This document shows positions 34,716-42,051 of a stretch of 64,000 bases of DNA, in pieces (position 1 is the stretch's first letter; each line of letters opens with the position of its first letter). The DNA lies in NCBI GenBank assembly GCA_019056805.1, contig DXJG01000009.1:274769-338768 (forward strand). Direction: 5' to 3'. The translations under genes were made by a program, and so were the position numbers. This stretch comes from Candidatus Baldrarchaeota archaeon. Its GTDB lineage: Archaea > Asgardarchaeota > Baldrarchaeia > Baldrarchaeales > DXJG01. Below the pieces are notes generated by a model. That model did not search any database and was not told where the DNA came from. It worked only from the letters and a program-made list of their open reading frames with translations.

Positions 34716-34792
34716 AGATATTAAAAGATACGGGGTGGTTGAACGGCATTAGCTTTTTATTGATTGTTGAGAATTTATTGTGGGGAATTGTT

Positions 34793-34978
34793 ATGAGTAA
34801 GGTAAAATATGTAAATATTTCTATCCCTAAGCCTTTATATGAACGTTTAGAAAAAGCTTTAAAGGACTCTGGCTATAGGAGTCCGACTGAATATATCATT
34901 TTCCTTATCAGGAAACATCTCGCTGACCTTGAGTCTGATGATCTCGATCGTAGATTAAAGGCCCTCGGCTACAAATAA
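34793..34978 (+). CDS. Small ribbon-helix-helix protein
   Basis: About 61 residues. VKYVNISIPKPLYERLEKAL is the strand-helix part of a CopG-like ribbon-helix-helix, SPTEYIIFLIRKHLADLE the second helix, and the end DLDRRLKALGYK matches the C-terminal tails of the RHH proteins at 28.3 and 31.6 kb. It lacks their long glutamate run. ATG at 34793 has GTGGGG about 10 nt upstream; an in-frame TTG at 34739 would add a hydrophobic stretch and is unlikely. Probably a DNA-binding regulator; its targets are unknown. Confidence 0.75.
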   Translation: MSKVKYVNISIPKPLYERLEKALKDSGYRSPTEYIIFLIRKHLADLESDDLDRRLKALGYK

Positions 34979-35081
34979 AATATCTGAAATTTATTAAAAT
35001 TCTACTTTTGTTAGTGTTTGGAGAAAGATGAAGTTTACTGTTCTGTTTTTAGACTTGTAGAAAGAGGAATAGTGAGTATTA

Positions 35082-35525
35082 TTATTCTTCACTACGAAAT
35101 AGTATTGTCAAGGCTCCAGCAGCGGTGCCTATTGCAGCTATTAGAAGATGGAGAAAATATGTCTGAAATATTATTAAACAAATTACAATTACCAGAGTAG
35201 CGGTTAAACTACCTCCCAATGTAAATTTTTTAAGTTTTGGTTGCTGCTTAAACCAGGTCCAGCCGTTTTTTAGTGAAATTTTGAGTTGATGAAAACCAAG
35301 GAGAATTAGATTAATAAGAAGACGAGTGAAATCAAATAGTATGGACCCTCCGATGACAACGGCTTTATCGGTGCGTGGCGGGTTTGTGTACAAGTTTCTT
35401 GCTCCACATTTTTCACATTCTATGTATAAATAACCATTGCTACCGTAACCCCTAAGTAGAGTATAACCTTCCCAACCACATTCTTTACATTTTACATAGT
35501 AGCAACTTTTAGTACGCTTATCCAT
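35082..35525 (-). CDS. Zinc-ribbon membrane protein, paralogue of 628-1083
   Basis: About 147 residues. CKECGWEGYTLLRG and CEKCGARN are the paired-cysteine motifs, followed by TDKAVVIGGSILFDFTRLLINLIL and two C-terminal helices (LTATLVIVICLIIFQTYF; HLLIAAIGTAAGALTILF). The order and spacing match the protein at 628-1083, including the I(V)IGGS(F/I)L segment. GAGGT lies upstream of the ATG. Function unknown; the two copies lie near IS605-type elements (the solo element at 1.9 kb and the tnpB element at 35.7 kb), which may be chance. Confidence 0.72.
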   Translation of the reverse strand: MDKRTKSCYYVKCKECGWEGYTLLRGYGSNGYLYIECEKCGARNLYTNPPRTDKAVVIGGSILFDFTRLLINLILLGFHQLKISLKNGWTWFKQQPKLKKFTLGGSLTATLVIVICLIIFQTYFLHLLIAAIGTAAGALTILFRSEE

Positions 35526-35763
35526 ATTTTTAACCTCAATTAACATTCTAAGCCCATTAACTATTTAAATCAATTGGATTTAACCATAAATCATTTATAA
35601 ATAATCATCATAGAAGATGATTATAACTAAAATCCATCGACAAAATATTTTAATACTATCAGTCGGGGGAAATTCTCTCTTCCATAAGGATGAGAATGAA
35701 AATAACTTTCATATATTTCTGCTGCGATACTATAATAAAATACTATAAAGGGATCAATAATAC

Positions 35764-35879
35764 ATGTCAAAATTCGGAAGTTTGAGGAGAATAGTTATAC
35801 CAAAATCGATCTGCAAAAGACTCTTGTTATCAAGGAAAGTTATAAGGTAGAGGTTATATTTGAGAAGGTAGATGAATAA
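35764..35879 (+). pseudogene. Frameshifted SpoVT/AbrB-type frame ahead of tnpB
   Basis: ATG at 35764 opens MSKFGSLRRIVIPKSICKR, the AbrB N-terminus, in one frame; the rest (TLVIKESYKVEVIFEKVDE) continues in another frame and ends at TAA 35877-35879, which overlaps the tnpB ATG as TAATG. One lost or two gained bases near 35820 would restore a full domain of about 38 residues. It matches the intact copies at 34367 and 63048 in position and pattern. A true decay, programmed shift or sequencing error cannot be separated here. Confidence 0.7.
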
Positions 35880-37081
35880 TGCTTCTTAGCTACCGATTTC
35901 GCATATATCCTTCAAAAACGATCCAAGCTAAGCTGAATGAGCAACTTGAGATATGTAGATGGCTCTATAACCGACTATTAGAAGAAGTTAACAAGGCAAG
36001 AAAAGAAGGAAGGAAAATCAATAGGCAAGATACACAAGCCCTTATTGTAAAGCTCAAAGAGGAGAAGCCAGAACTAAACAAAGTTTACTCTAAGGTTTTG
36101 CAAATGGTGAACTATCAGCTATGGTCAAACATTAAGACTTTAGCTGAATTGAAGCGAAAAGGAAAGAAAACTGGAACGCTAAGGTATAAAACTGGAAACT
36201 CATTCAAAACTCTGAATTTTAATCAATCAGGCTTTAAAATCGATTTTAAACGAAGGAAACTCGTCTTGTCCAAGGTTGGTGAGATTCCAATCAAGTTACA
36301 CAGAAAAATTGAAGGAAAAATCAAAGGAGTTATAATCAAGAGGACAAAATCTGAAAAGTGGTTTGCACTCGTTCAACTCGAAGTTGTAGATGAAACGATA
36401 CCAAAAACTGGAAGGGTCATTGGTATCGATATGGGAGTTCATCACTTCGCTACCGATTCAGATGGCAATCGTTTCGAAAACCCAAAGTTTCTAGATAAAA
36501 CAATAGAGAAGATAAGGAAAATCCAAAAAGTGCTATCAAGAAAACAGAAAGGTTCAAAGAATAGAGAAAAGGCTAGAAAGAGACTGGCTAAGCTTTACGA
36601 AAAATTAGAAAATCAGAGAAACGATTTCCTTCACAAACTTTCCCGCTACTACATCAACAACTACGATGTTGTCTGCATTGAGGATTTAGATATTAAGAGT
36701 TTGGTTGAAAATAACAGATCCCACACTTTGAACCGTCACATTTTGGATGCTTCTTGGTCAAAGTTCATTCAACTACTCTTCTATAAGGCTGAAAGAGCTA
36801 ATAGAAGAGTAGTTAAGGTAAATCCAAAAAATACATCAAGAATATGTGCTAGATGTGGTAAGATTATCAAGATTGAATTAAAGGACAGATTATTTGTTTG
36901 TCCTTATTGCAGTTGGGAGGCGGACAGAGATTATAATGCCTCCCTGAACATTCTGAATGCGGGGCTGGGACGGCCCTTAGCGCCTGTGGAGAGAGAACCT
37001 CTACTCCGTATCGTTTCTTATTGGGAAGTAATTACGGGGCAAGTTCTCTCAATGAAGCAGGAAGCCCCTTGCGTCAGCTAG
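35879..37081 (+). CDS. tnpB: TnpB, RNA-guided nuclease of IS200/IS605 elements
   Basis: 400 residues, a full TnpB. RuvC acidic residues D184 (IGIDMGVHHF), E268 (VVCIEDLDI) and D351 (ADRDYNASLNI); zinc finger C323/C326 and C341/C344. N-terminal SYRFRIYPSKTIQAKLN is the family's opening. After the active core, the C-terminus AGLGRPLAPVEREPLL...MKQEAP is encoded by the RNA-forming right end. All catalytic residues are present, so it should be active. It starts within the stop of the AbrB-like pseudogene. Confidence 0.93.
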   Translation: MLLSYRFRIYPSKTIQAKLNEQLEICRWLYNRLLEEVNKARKEGRKINRQDTQALIVKLKEEKPELNKVYSKVLQMVNYQLWSNIKTLAELKRKGKKTGTLRYKTGNSFKTLNFNQSGFKIDFKRRKLVLSKVGEIPIKLHRKIEGKIKGVIIKRTKSEKWFALVQLEVVDETIPKTGRVIGIDMGVHHFATDSDGNRFENPKFLDKTIEKIRKIQKVLSRKQKGSKNREKARKRLAKLYEKLENQRNDFLHKLSRYYINNYDVVCIEDLDIKSLVENNRSHTLNRHILDASWSKFIQLLFYKAERANRRVVKVNPKNTSRICARCGKIIKIELKDRLFVCPYCSWEADRDYNASLNILNAGLGRPLAPVEREPLLRIVSYWEVITGQVLSMKQEAPCVS

Positions 37082-37093
37082 GGGTAGTTCACC
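36950..37093 (+). ncRNA. Candidate reRNA/omega-RNA at the 3' end of tnpB
   Basis: By family knowledge, TnpB guide RNAs come from the 3' end of tnpB and the right end. Here GGGCTGGGACGGCCC (36962-36976) can fold, GAGAGAAC (36991-36998) pairs GTTCTCTC (37043-37050), and a CCCCT...AGGGG hairpin ends the element. The same blocks survive in the protein-less copy at 1978-2136 with a different but equivalent stem. The guide would be the sequence after 37093. Confidence 0.6.
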
Positions 37094-37221
37094 TACTTAA
37101 GCCATAAGTGACAAATATTATCATGACATTTATATATCTACATGTATTGTATTAACGTGTCTAAATATAAAATAAGGAGAAATACGATGTAAGAACTCCG
37201 AGAGTAACCTGAGGGGACTAC

Positions 37222-38310
37222 ATGAGAAAGCCAACAATATCTTTGATTATTCCCACGTATAATGAAAAAGAAAACCTACCAGTGCTCGTAAGAAGAATTC
37301 ACGAATCGTTATCTAACTATTGTGACTACGAAATTATCGTTGTTGATGACGATAGCCCCGATGAAACCTGGAAAGTTGCACAAGAACTATCAAAACAATA
37401 CCCAGTACGAGTAATCAGACGCGAGGGAAAACTAGGATTATCCTCCGCAGTAATCGAAGGATTCAAACAAGCACGCGGAGAACTCCTCGGCGTAATGGAC
37501 GCAGACCTACAACACCCACCAGAAATACTCCCAAACTTAATAGAAGAAATAAAAAACGGCAAAGACATCGTAGTAGCAAGTAGATACGTCAAAGGAGGAA
37601 AAATAGAAAACTGGGGACTAAAACGAAAAATAGTATCCAAAGGAGCCAGATTTCTAACAAAAGTCCTAGTTCCACAAGCAAGAAGCATAAAAGACCCCCT
37701 CTCAGGCTACTTCATTCTCAGAAGAGAAGTAGTTGAAGAAGCAGAGTTAAATCCAGTCGGATACAAAATCCTCCTAGAAATCTTAGTAAAAGGAAGCTAC
37801 GAAGAGGTAGCGGAAGTCCCCTTCACTTTTGGAACAAGAGAGATGGGGAAAAGCAAATTAACGGTAGGCGAGTACACTAACTTTTTAAGACATTTATATA
37901 GACTTTCAGAAACTGTAGGAGAAGTCGTAAAATTAGTTAGATACATGGTAATAAGTGTACTATCATTATTTGTAAATGTCTTTTTCTTTCTTGCTTTAAC
38001 AAACTATCTCAACCTTCACTACTTGTACTCCTCTATTCTAAGTTTAGAAGCCATGATACTATTCAGTTTTGTCTTAAGCGAAATGTGGATCTCAAAAAAC
38101 AGAAAAATTAAGAAACCAACTAGCGCCGTGTTGAGAGCTGTAAAATATAACATGTTATGCTTGGGAGGTTTACTAATAAACATTGGCATTCTATGGCTAT
38201 TTACAAATGTTTTCAACGTCTACTATCTCATCTCAAACTTCTTCGGCGCAACCGGGGCGGTCATATGGAACTATGCAATGAACGTTTGGTTAACATGGAA
38301 AACACGGTAG
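37222..38310 (+). CDS. GT2 dolichyl-phosphate-type glycosyltransferase with GtrA-like tail
   Basis: 362 residues. GT-A domain to about residue 225: ISLIIPTYNEKENLPVLVRRI, VVDDDSPDETW, MDADLQHPPE (DxD-type) and SGYFILRREVV. Then a GtrA-like membrane part with four helices (LVRYMVISVLSLFVNVFFF to NYAMNVWLTWKTR). This matches archaeal DPM1-type enzymes that make a polyprenyl-phosphate sugar used by GT-C transferases outside. GAGGGGAC precedes the ATG. The coding strand is A/C-rich, opposite to the G/T-rich bias of genes at 19-25 kb, which may indicate a past inversion or transfer. Confidence 0.88.
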   Translation: MRKPTISLIIPTYNEKENLPVLVRRIHESLSNYCDYEIIVVDDDSPDETWKVAQELSKQYPVRVIRREGKLGLSSAVIEGFKQARGELLGVMDADLQHPPEILPNLIEEIKNGKDIVVASRYVKGGKIENWGLKRKIVSKGARFLTKVLVPQARSIKDPLSGYFILRREVVEEAELNPVGYKILLEILVKGSYEEVAEVPFTFGTREMGKSKLTVGEYTNFLRHLYRLSETVGEVVKLVRYMVISVLSLFVNVFFFLALTNYLNLHYLYSSILSLEAMILFSFVLSEMWISKNRKIKKPTSAVLRAVKYNMLCLGGLLINIGILWLFTNVFNVYYLISNFFGATGAVIWNYAMNVWLTWKTR

Positions 38311-38744
38311 TAGCAACTAAATTACTAAGTAGAAAATAACTTCTAAGTGTTTACTTCTTAGTTAGAAATTAGCGATTAAGTAAAATACACCCACTGTTTC
38401 ACTTAGAATTTTTACCTTGTACATTAAACAATTGTGAAGCAAGTCATTTTACGTTGAAGGGAAAGACCACTTATTCAAATACAAAGTACATGAGAATGAA
38501 GTGATTTAGCTATAACTTGAAACTTCTAGGATGAAAAGCAAAGTAGTTCCGTCAAAAAACATTTCTAAAACAAAACCAAATGTACTATCATATTCAGAAC
38601 CCATTTTCATTCGATGTTTCATCTTTTTAAACAAAACATTTAACAAAACATATAAAATAATACCTTTTAAACCTACAAACTTAATAATATGTAATGTTTT
38701 CGACACCCTTTTAATCGTTTAACTCTACTTTGGAGTGACAGGCA
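38311..38744. other. Gene-free stretch
   Basis: About 430 nt, AT-rich, with frames on both strands between 38506 and 38722 that match no pattern I know and have no ribosome sites. Likely a promoter region for the long gene at 38745. Confidence 0.3.
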
Positions 38745-41700
38745 TTGAAAGAGGAAACAGAGGTAGCGGTTATAAGTACATCGCCCTCAACGAAATGCGG
38801 TATAGGAATTTACACAGAGAACCTTTACAGCGCACTACCCAAAGAGAAAAGAGACAAAATAGTTATACTATCCAATGATTTTTACCAAGGAAATGTAAAA
38901 TATGAAAGAGTCTGGAAAAAGGGTCTAGATTTTCTTTCACCATTTAAAATTCTTCATAGAATATTTAAGAAAAACTGTAGAGTTGTGCATCTTCAACACG
39001 AATGGTTAATTTTCGGTTCACTACCTGCAAATCTTATCTATGCCTTCATGCTATATTTTCTTAAACTTCTTGGTAAAAAAACTCTTGTGACTTTCCATAC
39101 AATATTTGATCTTAATCGTTTAACAGAAGATACGTTAAAGACTTTTAACATAGCGTATCCACTAAAGCTTGTTAAAACCGTTATAAAAATTCTAACAAAA
39201 CTTTATGCAGAAGCAAGCACCGCCATAATAGTACATAATGAACACATGAAAAAAACTTTAGTAAAGCTGTACAAAGTTTCACCCAATAAAGTTGTAGTAA
39301 TTCCACACTTCGTTAAGAAATTACCTAAAGTAAGGCGGGACGAGGCAAAGAAAAAGCTAGGCCTTCAAGGTAAAACGATTACTCTTCTTTTTGGATTAAT
39401 AAGAAAGGGAAAAGGTTATGAATATGTTATAAAAGCTTTTCAAAAGGTCAAAGAAAAAAATCCAAATAGCATTCTTCTAATAGTCGGGGCAGTACAAACG
39501 GGAGAATTATATTGGGGAGAACAGTATTTAAAGAAATTAAAACAACTTGTTAAAAAACTTGAATTAGAAAATTATGTAAGATTTTTAACGAGATATGTTC
39601 CAGATGAAGAAGTTCCCATCTTTCTCAGCGCTGCAGACTTATTAGTACTGCCATATGAAAAAGGGAAATCCTACTATTCAGCTAGTGGAATATTGCATCT
39701 TGCGATGAATTTTGGAACTCCTGTAATTGCAGCAAAAACCTTACAATTTTCCGAAATAATTGATGAAGAAAATGGAAAACTAGTGGAACCAGAAAATATC
39801 GAAAATCTTGCAAATACGATAATAGAATTGTTGGAAGACAGGAAAAGACGGTTAAGGTATTCGGAAAATCTTAGAAAACTTGCAAAAGAAAGGACAGTCG
39901 AAAAATGTGCAGAGAAACACTGGAAACTTTACCAAAAACTAATCAAATATGAAAAGATAGAATACGAGAGCAAAATTGCTCAAATTTTACCTCATATACT
40001 GGTTTTATTACCTATTCTACTTATGATATTAAACCTTGATATAATAAATACTGGAAATGATACTTTTACGCATTTATATAAGGCGTGGATACTTAGACAA
40101 CAAATAAAAACTATGCCCATATGGCTTTGGGGCCAATGGGACTGGACATGGTATCTTGGCAATCCGTTTTTAAGAAGCTATTCACCCCTCTTCTACTATG
40201 TCCTTGCAACCCTAAGTTTAGTAGCACCATTCTGGTTAACAGCAAAAATCTTGTTAAGCGTAATAACACCCTTAGCCTATATATCCACCTATAAAGCTCT
40301 GAAATACTTTACTAAAAATAAAATAGTTTCAATAGTTTTTGCTACAGTCTATATATATTCACCAGCTCACATAGTACCTTTTTATCTTTGGGGATCTGTA
40401 GGTCAAGCTCTAACAACCATAATAATACCACAATATCTTATACAACTTCACAAAGCCGTTCAAACAAACAAAAACAGAAATGCGCTTACAACCGCGTTAA
40501 TGCTAGCTTCAATAATACTCTTAAATATGGCTGTTGGTTTTTGGATGACACTTTTAACATCAATATGGATTCTCTCAAAGAAACAATTGATGAACCTCTT
40601 GAAAATCGGTGTATGTTCAGCGTCTCTCACCGCATCTTTTCTCTATGCCTATCTGACTGCAGAAGGCATCATGTTACCAGTGCTCACCCCCTTATCTCAA
40701 GTTGAACATTTAGTGGAATGGCTAAGAAATTCTTATGGAATATCAATTTTACAAGTTGAATTAACTATTATAGCCTATATAGCAGTAGTATTTACATATC
40801 TTAAGTTTAGAGGAAGGGAAATAGAGAAAGTTGAGAAGCCGCACTGGGAGAAATCTTTTGAAATCATGGTGGCAGTAATTGTGATAACTTTAGTTTTTTC
40901 TACTCTTCAAATATATCCCTTCTCAATAATAGGAGGAGATAGAGTTCTCACGACCTCCGGTTTTGTAGTAGTTTTCATAGGAGCATACTATATTTCGAAG
41001 ATAAAGAATCTTCGTGTTCTCAAAATTTTTGCCGTAATGCTTATAGTCATAACGTTGCTCACAGGAATTCTTTATCAACCATATAATCCTGTACATCCTG
41101 GAACCTATAATGAGTTATATCAAACGATAAAAGAGGATCCTGAATGGTTTAGAGTACTTTTCTTACCACGAGAGCCATGGGGAGCACTTACCCCACTATA
41201 TACTAACCATCCTACACTAAATGGCTGGTACCCTCAATGCCTCCCACCAGAAGTATTTAACACCCTTGGAAGCTTGATAACCTACGATAAATACGCCTAC
41301 CTAGAGAGAAACCTAACAGTGGAACCGGAAAACACTATAAATCTTATACGTTACTTGGGAGTGAAATATATCATAGTTGACGGAAAAGACCCAGTATTTC
41401 CCGAGTTAACTCAAAAAATACTCAAATCAATGCTCAGAACCGCGAATAGAACAAACCAAGTAACTTTACTAGAAAATTACACACATAGATATCTTTTCAG
41501 AATAGAAAACTTTACACCAGTCCACGCTCTAACCTACGTGCCCAAGAATAGAGAACAAATCCCGTGGAACACAGAAAAAATCAACAAAATACAAGTAATT
41601 CAGAAAACAGATATATTAGAAATTCGCATTCAATTACCCCAAGATTACTGGATAGTCATACCAATAACATACGACAAAAACTTAAAAATAACGTTGGACA

Positions 41701-41921
41701 ATCGATCAGTACAAGTGGAAACCGCCTACCCTCAAATAATTGCGATAAAAACACCAAAAGGGGATCATATCATACGAATACAAATAACTACAACAACGAA
41801 TAGTAAGCTAACATTGATTATAACATTTACATCATGGATGATAACAGTAGCTTATATGATTATTCAACAATTATTTAATGTAACAAAAAGGAAAAAGCAT
41901 TTAAATTTCAACGAAAACTAG
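38745..41921 (+). CDS. GT4 glycosyltransferase fused to a large PTPS-related membrane domain
   Basis: 1058 residues. Residues 1-400: GT4 enzyme with TSPSTKCGIGIYTENLYSAL, VVHLQHEWL, VTFHTIFDL, VIPHFV, ITLLFGLIRKGKGYEYVIKAF, YYSASGILHLAMNFGTPVIA. Residues 410-1050: about ten helices beginning with NTGNDTFTHLYKAWILRQQIKTMP and PFLRSYSPLFYYVLATLSL, the pattern of the PTPS_related (predicted GT-C-like) membrane family, plus a soluble outside tail and a final helix. TTG start with TGGAGTG upstream. The fusion would couple cytoplasmic addition and outside transfer or flipping; unusual and not seen elsewhere by me. Confidence 0.8.
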   Translation: MKEETEVAVISTSPSTKCGIGIYTENLYSALPKEKRDKIVILSNDFYQGNVKYERVWKKGLDFLSPFKILHRIFKKNCRVVHLQHEWLIFGSLPANLIYAFMLYFLKLLGKKTLVTFHTIFDLNRLTEDTLKTFNIAYPLKLVKTVIKILTKLYAEASTAIIVHNEHMKKTLVKLYKVSPNKVVVIPHFVKKLPKVRRDEAKKKLGLQGKTITLLFGLIRKGKGYEYVIKAFQKVKEKNPNSILLIVGAVQTGELYWGEQYLKKLKQLVKKLELENYVRFLTRYVPDEEVPIFLSAADLLVLPYEKGKSYYSASGILHLAMNFGTPVIAAKTLQFSEIIDEENGKLVEPENIENLANTIIELLEDRKRRLRYSENLRKLAKERTVEKCAEKHWKLYQKLIKYEKIEYESKIAQILPHILVLLPILLMILNLDIINTGNDTFTHLYKAWILRQQIKTMPIWLWGQWDWTWYLGNPFLRSYSPLFYYVLATLSLVAPFWLTAKILLSVITPLAYISTYKALKYFTKNKIVSIVFATVYIYSPAHIVPFYLWGSVGQALTTIIIPQYLIQLHKAVQTNKNRNALTTALMLASIILLNMAVGFWMTLLTSIWILSKKQLMNLLKIGVCSASLTASFLYAYLTAEGIMLPVLTPLSQVEHLVEWLRNSYGISILQVELTIIAYIAVVFTYLKFRGREIEKVEKPHWEKSFEIMVAVIVITLVFSTLQIYPFSIIGGDRVLTTSGFVVVFIGAYYISKIKNLRVLKIFAVMLIVITLLTGILYQPYNPVHPGTYNELYQTIKEDPEWFRVLFLPREPWGALTPLYTNHPTLNGWYPQCLPPEVFNTLGSLITYDKYAYLERNLTVEPENTINLIRYLGVKYIIVDGKDPVFPELTQKILKSMLRTANRTNQVTLLENYTHRYLFRIENFTPVHALTYVPKNREQIPWNTEKINKIQVIQKTDILEIRIQLPQDYWIVIPITYDKNLKITLDNRSVQVETAYPQIIAIKTPKGDHIIRIQITTTTNSKLTLIITFTSWMITVAYMIIQQLFNVTKRKKHLNFNEN

Positions 41922-42051
41922 AAAGGCTTATCATTAAATGGTCTCGGAGAGTTACATTTTGAGATAAAGAGATAATAACTAAAAGTATCAACAAAAATTT
42001 ATCAAAAGATAACCATTAGAAACATATCTATTTCAGGAGGAAAAGTCGGAG

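Larger units (their letters stand above)
35661..37093 (+). mobile_element. IS605-type tnpB element with terminal hairpins
   Basis: Left end about 35661: GGAAATTCTCTC...GAGAATGAAAA, with ATTCTC (35672-35677) pairing GAGAAT (35692-35697). The solo element at 1.9 kb has TCCCC/GGGGA in the same place, so the stem is kept while bases differ. Right end: CCCCT...AGGGG hairpin (37065-37084) then AGTTCACC at 37086-37093. Contents: frameshifted AbrB-like frame, tnpB, RNA-like 3' end. No tnpA. Confidence 0.68.

Noticed and set aside
34605..34724. 39-codon frame MSTDEPRFDDGSAEL... in the GC-rich island
   Set aside because: Its length is within chance, its GGGGG ribosome site directly abuts the ATG, and pairing potential explains the composition better.
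38506..38722. Opposed frames of about 65 codons in the 38.3-38.7 kb gap
   Set aside because: They mirror each other on opposite strands, have no ribosome sites, and match no known pattern.
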